Under the pieces are notes generated by a model that worked only from the letters and a program-made list of their open reading frames with translations, did not search any database and was not told where the DNA came from. From JADKAV01 sp037046735 (GTDB lineage: Bacteria > Actinomycetota > Actinomycetes > S36-B12 > UBA10799), in the NCBI GenBank assembly GCA_037046735.1, contig JBAOHC010000027.1, positions 558,001 to 622,000 on the forward strand: a stretch of DNA of 64,000 nucleotides, given 5' to 3'. Of the stretch, positions 50,439-59,810 are shown in pieces (within the stretch, counting starts at the first letter, position 1; every line of letters starts with the position of its first letter). Made by a program: the position numbers and the translations under genes.

Positions 50439-52181
50439 CTAGCCCCGGCAGATCTGCACCAGGCGTCCCAACGCCTCGGGCAGAGCCACCTCTTCGCGCT
50501 CCCCGGTCGCCCGGTCCTTGATCTCGACCTGACCATCCACGAGCCGTTTGCCGACGACGACGATCGTGGGCACACCCAAGAGCTCAGAGTCATTGAACTT
50601 CACCCCCGGCGATACGCCGCGCCGGTCGTCATAGAGCACGCGCAGACCCTCGTCCTCGCAGGCCACCGCCAGCTCCTGCGCCGCCTCGAACACTGCCGGG
50701 TCCTTGCCGGTGGCCAGGATGTGCACATCGGCGGGCGACACCGCCCGCGGCCACAGCAGTCCCTTGTCGTCGTGGTGTTGTTCGGCGATCGCCGCGACCG
50801 CCCGGGACACCCCGATGCCATAAGAGCCCATCGTCACGACTCGGGCCTTGCCATTCTCGTCGAGCACCTTGAGATCCAGTGCCTGGGCGTACTTGCGGCC
50901 GAGTTGGAAGATGTGCCCGATCTCGATGCCCCGCTCGCTGTACAGCGGGCCCGACCCGTCCGGGGCGGGGTCACCATCGCGCACCTCGGCGGCCTCGATC
51001 TTGCCATCAGCACTGAAGTCGCGCCCATACACCAGGTCGAACACGTGCCGGCCAGCCTCATTGGCCCCGGTGATCCAGGCCGTGCCCTCGACGACCCGCG
51101 GGTCCACCCGGAAGGCGATTCCGCGTTCCTCGCCCAAAGCCTGCGGGCCGATATAGCCCTTGACCAGCTGCGGGTACGCGGCGAAGTCTGCCTCCTCGAA
51201 GGGCGTCGGAACAGCCGGCGAGACCTGTGCCTCGAGCCGTTTCATATCGACCTCGCGGTCCCCCGGCAGGCCCACCACCAGTGGCTCGCGCCGACCGTCC
51301 GGGTAGGTCAGCATCAGGACCACGTTCTTCAAGGTGTCAGCAGCGGTCCACGCCCGGTCGGAGCGCGGGAAGCGCGCGTTGGCCAGCGCAACCAGAGAGT
51401 CGATGGTGGGGGTGTCGGGGGTGTCCTCGACGTGCGCCGCGGGTTGCTCCGCCACTGGCTTGGGGGGCGGGGGTACGGTGACCACTGCTTCGACATTGGC
51501 CGCATAACCGCCGTCGGAGCGCACGAACGTGTCTTCCCCGGATTCACACGGCGCAAGGAACTCCTCACTGGCCGAGCCACCCATCGCCCCGGACATCGCC
51601 GACACGATGACATAGTCCAGTCCCAGCCGGTCGAACGTCTTGATATAGGCCTCGCGGTGCCGGTCGTAGGAGCGCTGCAAACCCTGGTCATCGAGGTCGA
51701 AGGAGTAGGAGTCCTTCATCACGAACTCGCGACCGCGAAGGATGCCCGCCCGCGGCCGCGCCTCGTCGCGGTACTTCGTCTGGATCTGATAGATCACCAG
51801 CGGCAGGTCCTTGTAGGACGAGTACTCGCCCTTGACCAGCAGGGTGAACATCTCCTCGTGCGTGGGGCCGAGCAGGAAATCAGCGCCCTTCCGGTCCTGC
51901 AATCGCATGAGCGTGTCGCCGTACTCGGTCCAGCGCCCGGTCGCCTCGTAGGGCTCGCGGGGCAGCAGCGCCGGGAAGTGCACCTCCTGAAAACCAGCGG
52001 CGTCCATCTCCTCGCGCACGATGGCCTCTACGTTGCGGTACACCAAGTAGCCCAACGGCAGCCAGGTGAACACACCAGGGGCCACCCGGCGCACCAGGCC
52101 AGCCCGCACAAGCAACTTATGACTGGGCACTTCCGCGTCTGCGGGGTCTTCACGCAGGGTCCGCAGGAACAAGGTCGACAT
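50439..52181 (-). CDS. proS: Prolyl-tRNA synthetase (bacterial type)
   Basis: ProS charges tRNA-Pro. The 580-residue protein starts at ATG 52181 (MSTLFLRTLREDPADAEVPS). It has class II motif 1 (HFPALLPREPYEATGRW), motif 2 (RDEARPRAGILRGREFVMKD) and motif 3 (GSYGIGVSRAVAAIAEQ). An insertion domain lies between motifs 2 and 3, and the anticodon-binding domain is at the C-terminus. The longer open frame upstream overlaps the glycosidase gene and is not coding. A YbaK/ProX deacylase gene lies beyond the next gene. Confidence 0.95.
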   Translation of the reverse strand: MSTLFLRTLREDPADAEVPSHKLLVRAGLVRRVAPGVFTWLPLGYLVYRNVEAIVREEMDAAGFQEVHFPALLPREPYEATGRWTEYGDTLMRLQDRKGADFLLGPTHEEMFTLLVKGEYSSYKDLPLVIYQIQTKYRDEARPRAGILRGREFVMKDSYSFDLDDQGLQRSYDRHREAYIKTFDRLGLDYVIVSAMSGAMGGSASEEFLAPCESGEDTFVRSDGGYAANVEAVVTVPPPPKPVAEQPAAHVEDTPDTPTIDSLVALANARFPRSDRAWTAADTLKNVVLMLTYPDGRREPLVVGLPGDREVDMKRLEAQVSPAVPTPFEEADFAAYPQLVKGYIGPQALGEERGIAFRVDPRVVEGTAWITGANEAGRHVFDLVYGRDFSADGKIEAAEVRDGDPAPDGSGPLYSERGIEIGHIFQLGRKYAQALDLKVLDENGKARVVTMGSYGIGVSRAVAAIAEQHHDDKGLLWPRAVSPADVHILATGKDPAVFEAAQELAVACEDEGLRVLYDDRRGVSPGVKFNDSELLGVPTIVVVGKRLVDGQVEIKDRATGEREEVALPEALGRLVQICRG

Positions 52182-52232
52182 TCGCAGCACGAGAGCAAGC
52201 CTAGGCCAGAGCACCTCTGGCATCGTGGGTGC

Positions 52233-54746
52233 ATGAGGCCAACAGTCACCACCCCCGTGGTCGTCGCCGCCATGATCCTGGCAACCGCAGCTCCTGCCAT
52301 TGCGGCCAACAGCCCCCGGCCGCGACTCAGCCTGCCGACGGCAAAGACATCTGTGGCCGCACCCATCACGGCCACGGTGCGACTGCCAGGGGGGCAACGA
52401 TCCGTGCGGATCCAGACCCGCTCCCAGACCTCTACGTGGCAGACCGTCGCCAACGGCCGCACAAACCCATCGGGCACCGCGAAGATCCGCTTCACGACCT
52501 ACCAAGACGGCAAATACCAGGTCCGCGCGGTGGCGGGCGGGGTGAACAGCGCCCGGCAATCCTTGAAGGCCACCTATCCCACCGCTGCGCCGCCCCGGGA
52601 GTCGTTGGCACCAATGCGTGCGGGTGCGTTGCGGATCGCGAATGCGGCCACCGGATCTGTCACCGCCGGGGACTACACCGTGGCTGTCACCGGGTCTGGA
52701 GTGCGCATCACCGACAGCGCTGGCCGCACTGCCTGGGCCAGCAGGGCCGGCACCCCGTTCCTGATCGCGAGCCGCTCCACCCTGCGGTGGTTCCAGCGCA
52801 GCACCGCAGGCGCATTCTGGGCGCAGGTTCAGCGGCGCACGAGCCTGACCGATCAACGCGTGACCGCGGTGCGCACCTCCGGGGACACGGTGACACTGGT
52901 GGGCACCTTGCGCGGCGACGGCAAGAGCGCTCGCTACACGATGGTCCTGCAGCCATCGGGGGCGGCACTACAGATGCGCGTCACGTTCGCCGACAACTCG
53001 CAGGTCAGCCCAAACAGCGTGCAAGTGATCTCTGAGCGGGCGTCCAGCGCCGGGGTACACGGCTTCGGCAATCAGTACCAGGACTTCGACCTCTCCGGGC
53101 AGCTCCTGCCGATCCTCGTGCAGGAGCAGGGTGTGACCCGCGGGGAGGAACCCGCGGCGAAGCTCGTGGATGCTGCCACTTGGGGCGCGGGCACCCTGCA
53201 GACGACCTACGGCGGGTGGCCGACCTACGTCACCGACCAGAACCGCTCCTTCAGTCTTGTCGACAACCGCGCTTCGGGGGCCCTGGCGGTGGCCGACATG
53301 CGCAAATCGCGCCTGATCGGGCTGGAGTCGTTCGCACCGACGTTCACCGCCACGATCCAGGCCGCGGATAGCCCGGCCGGCATCGTCAGGGCGCGCGGAG
53401 CCGCCACTACCCGGCCACCGCTGGCCGGCTGGGTCCAGAACGGGGCGGTGCTGGGGCTGCAGGGCGGTACGGCCAAGGTCCGGCAGGTGGTCGCCGACAT
53501 GCAGGCCGCCGGTACCAAGATCTCAGCGGTCTGGCTGCAGGACTGGGTCGGCAAGCGGGTGACCACTTTCGGTGAACAACTGTGGTGGACCTGGCAGTTG
53601 AACCGCGCCACCTACCCGGACTGGGAACAGATGGTCTCCGACTTCAACGCCCAGGGCATCAAGGTGATGACTTACGTCAACCCCTTTGTCATCAACCAGT
53701 CGCAGGTCAACGGCCAGCCGATCGAGAACTTCTACGCCCAAGGTGAGCAGAAGGGCTTCCTGGTCAAGAACCAGCGCGGCGGCACCTACGTCGTGCAGAC
53801 CATCGGTTTCCCGACGGCCCTGGTGGATCTGACCAATCCCGATGCGCGCGACTGGTTCGCCGACATCATCGCCAAGCAGGTGCTGGGCGTGGGTGCCAGC
53901 GGATTCATGGCGGACTTCGGGGAGTATCTGCCCATGGACTCCGTGCTGTTCAAGGGCAAGGCAGCCCGCCAGCACAGCCGCTGGCCGCAACTGTGGGCAC
54001 AGACCGTCCGGCAAGCGTGCACGCAGGCCGGCGTTCCCGACTGCCTGTCCTTCTTCAGGTCGAGCTACCTGGGCAGTCCGCGCAATGTGCCGCTGATGTG
54101 GGCGGGCGACCAGATGGTGAACTACGCGCGTGAGGACGGTATGCGCAACGCGGTCCTTGGCATGCTGGCCGGTGGGGTGTCAGGAGCACCGTTGTGGCAC
54201 AGCGACATCGGTGGCTACACGAGTGTCAACGCCGCGGTCACCAACTTCCTGCGCCCGCCGCAGCTCAACGCCCGCTGGGCCGAGATGCAGGCTTTCGGAG
54301 TCGTCATGCGTACACATGAGACGAACCGCCCGACCCTGAACCAGCAGGTGTACGACACCCCTGAGACGAGGGCGCAGTTCGCCCGCGCCTCCCAGATCTA
54401 CGCCGCCCTGCATGATTACCGGGCGAGCGTGATCGACGAGGCAGTGCGCACTGGTATGCCGGCGATGCGCCACGGATGGCTGGTATACCCGGGAACAGAC
54501 GCCGCGACAGCTGATGAGCAGTTCTTCCTGGGCGACCATCTGCTGGTGGCGCCGGTGTATGCAGAGAATGCGACCGGTGTTGATGTTGTTTTCCCGCCCG
54601 GGCAGTGGCGCCACGTTCTGACCGGTGAGGTGTATTCGGGACAGGCGACCGTGCCGGCACCGATCGGGACACCCGCCGGGTTCGTCTTGGTCGGGGATCC
54701 GGTCGGTGACCAGATCCTGACCCAGCTGCGGGCGGCTGGTCTGTAG
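52233..54746 (+). CDS. Secreted GH31 glycosidase, sulfoquinovosidase-like
   Basis: The 837-residue protein has a signal peptide (VVVAAMILATAAPAIAAN) and an Ig-like N-terminal region. A GH31 catalytic domain follows with nucleophile Asp561 in FMADFGEYLPMD and acid/base Asp626 in MWAGDQMVNYAREDGM. These and LQDWVGKR (from Gln436) match the YihQ subgroup. At the position I align with the sulfonate-binding Arg of E. coli YihQ, this protein has Gln449 (FGEQLWW), so the substrate may not be sulfoquinovose. It diverges from proS with 51 bases between starts. Confidence 0.85.
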   Translation: MRPTVTTPVVVAAMILATAAPAIAANSPRPRLSLPTAKTSVAAPITATVRLPGGQRSVRIQTRSQTSTWQTVANGRTNPSGTAKIRFTTYQDGKYQVRAVAGGVNSARQSLKATYPTAAPPRESLAPMRAGALRIANAATGSVTAGDYTVAVTGSGVRITDSAGRTAWASRAGTPFLIASRSTLRWFQRSTAGAFWAQVQRRTSLTDQRVTAVRTSGDTVTLVGTLRGDGKSARYTMVLQPSGAALQMRVTFADNSQVSPNSVQVISERASSAGVHGFGNQYQDFDLSGQLLPILVQEQGVTRGEEPAAKLVDAATWGAGTLQTTYGGWPTYVTDQNRSFSLVDNRASGALAVADMRKSRLIGLESFAPTFTATIQAADSPAGIVRARGAATTRPPLAGWVQNGAVLGLQGGTAKVRQVVADMQAAGTKISAVWLQDWVGKRVTTFGEQLWWTWQLNRATYPDWEQMVSDFNAQGIKVMTYVNPFVINQSQVNGQPIENFYAQGEQKGFLVKNQRGGTYVVQTIGFPTALVDLTNPDARDWFADIIAKQVLGVGASGFMADFGEYLPMDSVLFKGKAARQHSRWPQLWAQTVRQACTQAGVPDCLSFFRSSYLGSPRNVPLMWAGDQMVNYAREDGMRNAVLGMLAGGVSGAPLWHSDIGGYTSVNAAVTNFLRPPQLNARWAEMQAFGVVMRTHETNRPTLNQQVYDTPETRAQFARASQIYAALHDYRASVIDEAVRTGMPAMRHGWLVYPGTDAATADEQFFLGDHLLVAPVYAENATGVDVVFPPGQWRHVLTGEVYSGQATVPAPIGTPAGFVLVGDPVGDQILTQLRAAGL

Positions 54747-54756
54747 CCTGACACGC

Positions 54757-55230
54757 ATGACATCGCGCCCAGCTGCCGTAGACCGAGTCGAGAAGGCCCT
54801 GTGTGACGCCGGCGTTACGGGGCAGATCAGGGAACTGTCCGACAGCGCCCGGACGGCCAAGGAGGCGGCGGCCGCGCTCGGAGTTGAGGTCGGACAGATC
54901 GCGAGTTCACTGGTTTTCCTGGCAGACAGTGTGCCGGTGATGGTGGTGGCCTCCGGTGGTCACCGGGTGGATGAACGGCGCTTGGCGCAGTTGCTGGCAG
55001 CCACGATCGGCAAGGCCAACGCCAACGATGTCCGCTCCGCGACCGGGTACGTGATCGGCGGGGTATCGCCGGTGGGCCTGCCCCCCGAGATGCGGGTCGT
55101 CGTGGATGAGGCGCTGGCCCAGTACGAAGTGGTCTGGGCCGCTGCCGGCCACACCCACTGGGTGTTCCCGACGACGTTCGCCGAGATCGTGAACATGACC
55201 GGCGGCCGCCCCGCAGTGGTGGGCGGCTGA
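54757..55230 (+). CDS. YbaK/ProX-type aminoacyl-tRNA deacylase
   Basis: The 157-residue protein matches the YbaK/ProXp family: TAKEAAAALGVEVGQIASSLVF, KANANDVRSATGYVIGGVSPVG (with the catalytic-site Lys and GxxP-like loop) and VVDEALAQYEVVWAAAGHTHWVF. Members hydrolyse mischarged tRNAs, often Ala- or Cys-tRNA-Pro. Its closeness to proS fits this role. It starts 10 bases after the GH31 gene. Confidence 0.9.
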   Translation: MTSRPAAVDRVEKALCDAGVTGQIRELSDSARTAKEAAAALGVEVGQIASSLVFLADSVPVMVVASGGHRVDERRLAQLLAATIGKANANDVRSATGYVIGGVSPVGLPPEMRVVVDEALAQYEVVWAAAGHTHWVFPTTFAEIVNMTGGRPAVVGG

Positions 55231-55274
55231 GGGGTCCGGGTTTCGCACGGATGGCGACTTCGCGCGGGCCCCTC
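55229..55274. terminator. Hairpin between convergent ybaK-like and GNAT genes
   Basis: GAGGGGTCC (55229-55237) can pair with GGGCCCCTC (55266-55274) with one wobble. It overlaps the ybaK-like stop. The rest of the gap to 55363 holds no gene. Confidence 0.4.
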
Positions 55275-55362
55275 AAAAGACTCAAAGCGGGCATTGGGCG
55301 CCTTAGGAGGAACAGAACTGCGCACAGTTCGCCCCGGTTATGCGGAGTTCTGAACCGCTCGA

Positions 55363-56193
55363 TTAGTACAGCACCGTCGCGAACTCGCCCACCTGCACGA
55401 ACCCCACCCGGCGGTATGCGGCCAGCGCGGCGAGGTTGTAGGAGTTCACATACAGGCTGACCGTGTCCGCGAAGCGTGCCCGCGTCAATTCCACGACCGC
55501 GGCCATCCCGGCCTCCGACAGGTGCTGACCGCGGTGGCTGGGCTCCACCCAGACCCCTTGGATCTGAGCCACACCCTGCGCCACCACCCCCACCTCGGCC
55601 TTGAACACCACCTCGCCGTCCTCGATCAGGACGAACGCCCGGCCCTGCTGAATCAGGCTGACCACCCGCCGCCGGTAGCCAGCGCCACCGTCGGGCGTGA
55701 GCGGGCTGATGCCCAGCTCCTCGGTGAACATCGCCACCGAGGCCGGGAAGACCGCCTCCAGGTCATCGAGCGTTGCGGTCCGCACCTGCGGGTTCCCCGG
55801 GATCGCCGGCGGACCACTGATGGCCAGCATCGGCTGATCCGGGCGCACATCCCGGGCCTTGCCCCACGACCGTTCGAGCTGTTGGTAGAAGTCCAGGACC
55901 GGTGCGGCCGGACCCACGATCGAAGAACATCGGCGGGCCGTCAGGCGGGCTCGACTCGCGAACGCCGCGATGGCCTCCGGTTCGGCGCCGACGGGGACCA
56001 CGTTGGCGCCCAGGTACATCCCGGCCACCAGATCCTCGCCGCGGAAACAACCCCACATCTCGGCGCCCAGCGCAGTTCCCACACCCAACAACTGCAGGCG
56101 CTCACTGACCATCGCGTAGGCGACGGGGTCGGTCGCCAGCAGTCCACGCAGGGCCGGCGCGTCGGCGCCAGCCAGCAGCCGGACCGAGGTCAC
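55363..56193 (-). CDS. DUF4081/GNAT N-acetyltransferase
   Basis: The 276-residue protein has an N-terminal DUF4081 region (LRGLLATDPVAYAMVSERLQ). A GNAT domain follows with VWVEPSHRGQHLSEAGMAAVV (acetyl-CoA loop) and NLAALAAYRRVGFVQVG. This architecture regularly follows ispG in actinobacteria; the substrate is unknown. The GTG start at 56193 overlaps the ispG stop by 3 bases. Confidence 0.88.
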   Translation of the reverse strand: MTSVRLLAGADAPALRGLLATDPVAYAMVSERLQLLGVGTALGAEMWGCFRGEDLVAGMYLGANVVPVGAEPEAIAAFASRARLTARRCSSIVGPAAPVLDFYQQLERSWGKARDVRPDQPMLAISGPPAIPGNPQVRTATLDDLEAVFPASVAMFTEELGISPLTPDGGAGYRRRVVSLIQQGRAFVLIEDGEVVFKAEVGVVAQGVAQIQGVWVEPSHRGQHLSEAGMAAVVELTRARFADTVSLYVNSYNLAALAAYRRVGFVQVGEFATVLY

Positions 56194-57341
56194 GACACCG
56201 TGACTGACGGGTCGCCTGCCTCCATGCCCTCGGCCAAACGCATGGCCTCCTCGATCAGCGTCTCCACGATCTGCGCTTCGGGGACGGTCTTGATGACCTC
56301 CCCTTTGACGAAGATCTGCCCCTTGCCGTTGCCGCTGGCCACCCCGAGGTCCGCTTCCCGCGCCTCGCCGGGGCCGTTCACAACACAACCCATGACCGCC
56401 ACCCGCAGTGGCACCTCCAAGCCCTCCAGCCCAGCGGTCACCTGCTCAGCCAGGGTGTAGACGTCGACCTGGGCGCGTCCGCAACTGGGACAGGACACGA
56501 TCTCGAGGCCACGCTCGCGCAGGTTCAGTGACTCCAGGATCTGCAGGCCGACCTTGACCTCCTCGACGGGCGGCGCGGACAACGACACCCGGATCGTGTC
56601 GCCGATGCCCTCGGAGAGCAGTGCGCCGAACGCCACAGCCGACTTGACCGTGCCCTGGAAGGCGGGGCCGGCCTCGGTGACGCCAAGGTGCAGCGGGTAG
56701 TCGCAGGCCGCGGACAACGCCCGGTAGGCCTGCACCATGACCACGGGGTCGTGGTGTTTGACCGAGATCTTGATGTCGCGAAAGCCGTGCTCCTCGAACA
56801 GCGACGCCTCCCACAGCGCACTTTCCACCAGAGCCTCGGGGGTGGCTTTGCCGTACTTCTCGAGCAGGCGCTTGTCGAGGCTGCCGGCGTTGACACCGAT
56901 CCGGATCGGAATCCCTGCGTCCTTGGCTGCCCGCGCGATCTCCCCCACTCGGTCATCGAAGGCCTTGATGTTGCCCGGGTTCACCCGCACGCCAGCGCAT
57001 CCGGCGTCGATGGCGGCGAACACGTACTTCGGCTGGAAGTGGATGTCGGCGATGACCGGGATGTCGGCCTTGCGCGCGATCATCGGCAGGGCCTCAGCGT
57101 CGTCCTGGCTCGGGACGGCGACCCGCACGACCTGGCAGCCGGAGGCGGTGAGTTCGGCGATCTGCTGCAGGGTCGCATTGACGTCTGCGGTGACAGTGGT
57201 GGTCATCGACTGCACGCTCACCGGCGCATCGCCACCGACCTCCACGGGGTGGTGGGGATGGCGCAGCGTGATCTTGCGGGTGGGGCGGCGGGGGGCCAGC
57301 ACCGGAGCCGGGGCAGCAGGCATTCCCAACGAAACGGTCAT
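56190..57341 (-). CDS. ispG: 4-hydroxy-3-methylbut-2-enyl-diphosphate synthase
   Basis: IspG reduces MEcPP to HMBPP in the MEP isoprenoid pathway and uses a [4Fe-4S] cluster. Cluster ligands are seen in SCPSCGRAQVDVY and MGCVVNGPGEA, and VSVQSMTTTVTADV is at the N-terminus. I chose ATG 57341; GTG 57359 is possible. It belongs with dxr in the same operon, and the isoprenoid product chain also supplies the lipid carrier for polysaccharide synthesis. Confidence 0.95.
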   Translation of the reverse strand: MTVSLGMPAAPAPVLAPRRPTRKITLRHPHHPVEVGGDAPVSVQSMTTTVTADVNATLQQIAELTASGCQVVRVAVPSQDDAEALPMIARKADIPVIADIHFQPKYVFAAIDAGCAGVRVNPGNIKAFDDRVGEIARAAKDAGIPIRIGVNAGSLDKRLLEKYGKATPEALVESALWEASLFEEHGFRDIKISVKHHDPVVMVQAYRALSAACDYPLHLGVTEAGPAFQGTVKSAVAFGALLSEGIGDTIRVSLSAPPVEEVKVGLQILESLNLRERGLEIVSCPSCGRAQVDVYTLAEQVTAGLEGLEVPLRVAVMGCVVNGPGEAREADLGVASGNGKGQIFVKGEVIKTVPEAQIVETLIEEAMRLAEGMEAGDPSVTVS

Positions 57342-57384
57342 GACTCCAGTATCTCCCACAGGGTCAAACTCGCCCCGCCGAGCA

Positions 57385-58653
57385 TCAGCCCAGACGGATC
57401 GGCTTGACGATGTCCGCCCACAGGATGATCACACTGACCCCGATGAGCACGATCGCGACGGTGTAGGCCACGGGCAACATGCGCGCCACGTCCACCGGCC
57501 CTGGGTCGGGTTGCCCGCGCCATCTGGCGATCTGCCGGCGGGCCCCTTCGAACAGTGCCCCAGCCACATGGCCCCCGTCCAGCGGCAGGATCGGCAGCAG
57601 GTTGAAAAGGAACAGGAACAGGTTCAACGACGCCACGATCGCCAGGAACTGCGCGATACGCCAGCTGGGCGGGGCGTCAGCGGCGGCCACCTCACCGCTG
57701 ATGCGACTCACGCCGATCACACCGACGGGGCCTTCCGGATCGCGCGCCTGATCTGTGAACGCGGCCTGGGTGACGCCTACCATCTTCGCCGGGAAACTGG
57801 CCAATGCCGCGGCCGACCGCACTGAGATGTCCCACATTTCGGCCGGCACTGCGGTGATGGGCATTGCCTGCAGGTCGACCACCGGCGACACACCCAAGAA
57901 CCCGCGGCTGCCGGTCTCCCCGAGCAGCGTCCCGTCAATGGCAGTCAGGGGTACGTCGACAGTGAACTCCCGCCCGTCGCGCACCACGGTGACCTCATGG
58001 GTGCCAGGCTGCGAGTCCCGGATGGCCTGACTCAACTGCGGCCACTCGGCCACTGCCGTGCCATCCCAGGCGACGATCTGGTCACCCTGCTGCAGTCCGG
58101 CCGCGGCGGCTCCCGTCGGCACCGATCCGGGCGCGCAGGTGCCATCTGGTGCCGTCGCGGTGGGCACACACGCAGTCACACTGGCCACGTTCGTCGACGG
58201 CGTCGGCGTGCCGAAACCGGCGAACACGATCGTGAACAACACCACCGCGATCACGAGGTTCATGACGGGGCCACCGAGCATCACGACCAGTTTCTGATGC
58301 ACCGGGAGGTTGTAGAACGTGCGGCTCTCCTCACCGGGCAACACCTCCGCCTGCGAGTCCTCGCGCGCCTGTTGGACCAGCGTGCCCATCCGCCCCCGGT
58401 GGCTGGGCACGCTGGTGCCGTCGGGTCCAGGCGGGAACATGCCGATCATGCGGATATATCCGCCCAGCAGGATCGCCTTGGCGCCGTATTCGGTCTCACC
58501 GCGCTTGCGCGACCAGATCGTCGGGCCGAATCCGATCATGTACTGCGTGACTTTGACGCCGAACTTCTTCGCGGGCACCATGTGACCGAGCTCATGCAGG
58601 GCGATCGAGACGACCAGCGCTAGCAGCAGCGCCACAATCCCGATCAGCGTCAT
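57385..58653 (-). CDS. rseP: Site-2 protease RseP
   Basis: The 422-residue intramembrane metalloprotease has the zinc motif HELGH in the first helix. A PDZ domain follows (GLQQGDQIVAWDGTAVAEW), and NLLPILPLDGGH supplies the second metal-binding site. It cleaves membrane-bound regulators such as anti-sigma factors. ATG 58653 overlaps the dxr stop by 1 base; a longer open frame upstream lies inside dxr. Confidence 0.94.
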   Translation of the reverse strand: MTLIGIVALLLALVVSIALHELGHMVPAKKFGVKVTQYMIGFGPTIWSRKRGETEYGAKAILLGGYIRMIGMFPPGPDGTSVPSHRGRMGTLVQQAREDSQAEVLPGEESRTFYNLPVHQKLVVMLGGPVMNLVIAVVLFTIVFAGFGTPTPSTNVASVTACVPTATAPDGTCAPGSVPTGAAAAGLQQGDQIVAWDGTAVAEWPQLSQAIRDSQPGTHEVTVVRDGREFTVDVPLTAIDGTLLGETGSRGFLGVSPVVDLQAMPITAVPAEMWDISVRSAAALASFPAKMVGVTQAAFTDQARDPEGPVGVIGVSRISGEVAAADAPPSWRIAQFLAIVASLNLFLFLFNLLPILPLDGGHVAGALFEGARRQIARWRGQPDPGPVDVARMLPVAYTVAIVLIGVSVIILWADIVKPIRLG

Positions 58654-59789
58654 CAGTCCTCCTGTAGTCGGGCACGCGCTTGGCGGCGGGCCCAAGCATC
58701 TGCTTCCAAGACGTCTTCCAGTGTCACCCGGTTCCCTGCAATAAGGCCAGTGTGATCCCTCATGACTTGCTCCACCAATCGGGTGATGCCCAAGAATCCC
58801 AGCTGTTGATCCCGGAAACCCTGCACCGCAACCTCGTTGGCGGCATTCATGACCGCAGGCAGGACACCCCCGGACCGGGCGGCCTCGGTGGCCAGCCGGA
58901 CAGCGGGGAAGGCCTCGTCGTCCAGCGGGAAGAAGTCCCACTGCGAGGCGGTTGTCCAGTCACAGCCCGGCGCCGCGTCGGGCACCCGGTCGGGCCAGCC
59001 GATCCCCAGGGCGATGGGCAGGCGCATGTCCGGTGGGCTCGCCTGCGCGATGGTACTGCCGTCGACGAACTCGACCATCGAGTGCACGATCGACTGCGGA
59101 TGCACCACCACCGTGATGCGCTCCAGCGGCATGTCAAAAAGCAGGTGCGCCTCGATGAGTTCCAGGCCCTTGTTCATCAGGGATGCGGAGTTGATCGTGA
59201 CCACCGGACCCATGTCCCAGGTGGGGTGGGCCAAGGCCTGCTCGACGCTGACCTGTTCGAGGTCTGCCCGGCTACGGCCGCGGAACGGCCCCCCGCTGGC
59301 GGTGAGGATCAGTCGCCGGACCTCCCGCGATGACCCCGCTCGCAGGCATTGCGCGATCGCGGAGTGCTCACTGTCCACGGGCACGATCTGCCCCGGGGCG
59401 GCCGCCGCGGTGACCACCTCCCCGCCGATGATCAAGGATTCCTTGTTCGCCAGGGCCAGGGTGCTGCCAGCCTGTAACGCCGCGAGGGTGGGTCGCAGTC
59501 CGACCGCGCCGGTGATGCCATTGAGAACGGTGTGCACGCCCAGACCGGCGATCTCGGTGGCGGCATCCGGCCCCTGGTGGACGCTGGCCGTGAAGCCCGA
59601 CATGTCGGCGCGCGGGTCCGCGATGGCCACGTGCGCCACACCGAACCGCTGGGCCTGCTCGCCCAGCAACCCGACATCGCTGCCCGCGGCGAGCCCGACC
59701 ACGCGGAAGGCGCCGGGATTGCGCGCGACCACGTCAAGTGCTTGGGTTCCGATGCTTCCGGTGCTGCCCAGAATCACGAGGTCACGCAC
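58653..59789 (-). CDS. dxr: 1-deoxy-D-xylulose-5-phosphate reductoisomerase
   Basis: Dxr makes MEP from DXP with NADPH. The protein has ILGSTGSIGTQALDVV (NADPH loop), LANKESLIIGGEVV, PVDSEHSAIAQCL and TASGGPFRG. GTG 59789 follows GAGGAGG by 9 bases; TTG 59810, directly after the rlmN stop, is less likely. It precedes rseP and ispG in the operon. Confidence 0.95.
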   Translation of the reverse strand: MRDLVILGSTGSIGTQALDVVARNPGAFRVVGLAAGSDVGLLGEQAQRFGVAHVAIADPRADMSGFTASVHQGPDAATEIAGLGVHTVLNGITGAVGLRPTLAALQAGSTLALANKESLIIGGEVVTAAAAPGQIVPVDSEHSAIAQCLRAGSSREVRRLILTASGGPFRGRSRADLEQVSVEQALAHPTWDMGPVVTINSASLMNKGLELIEAHLLFDMPLERITVVVHPQSIVHSMVEFVDGSTIAQASPPDMRLPIALGIGWPDRVPDAAPGCDWTTASQWDFFPLDDEAFPAVRLATEAARSGGVLPAVMNAANEVAVQGFRDQQLGFLGITRLVEQVMRDHTGLIAGNRVTLEDVLEADAWARRQARARLQED

Positions 59790-59810
59790 GGTCTTGGTCC
59801 TCCTCGACAA

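Noticed and set aside
50388..52232. Long open frame upstream of and continuous with the GH31 gene
   Set aside because: It is antisense to proS, has no family features, and the signal peptide of the GH31 enzyme begins at ATG 52233.
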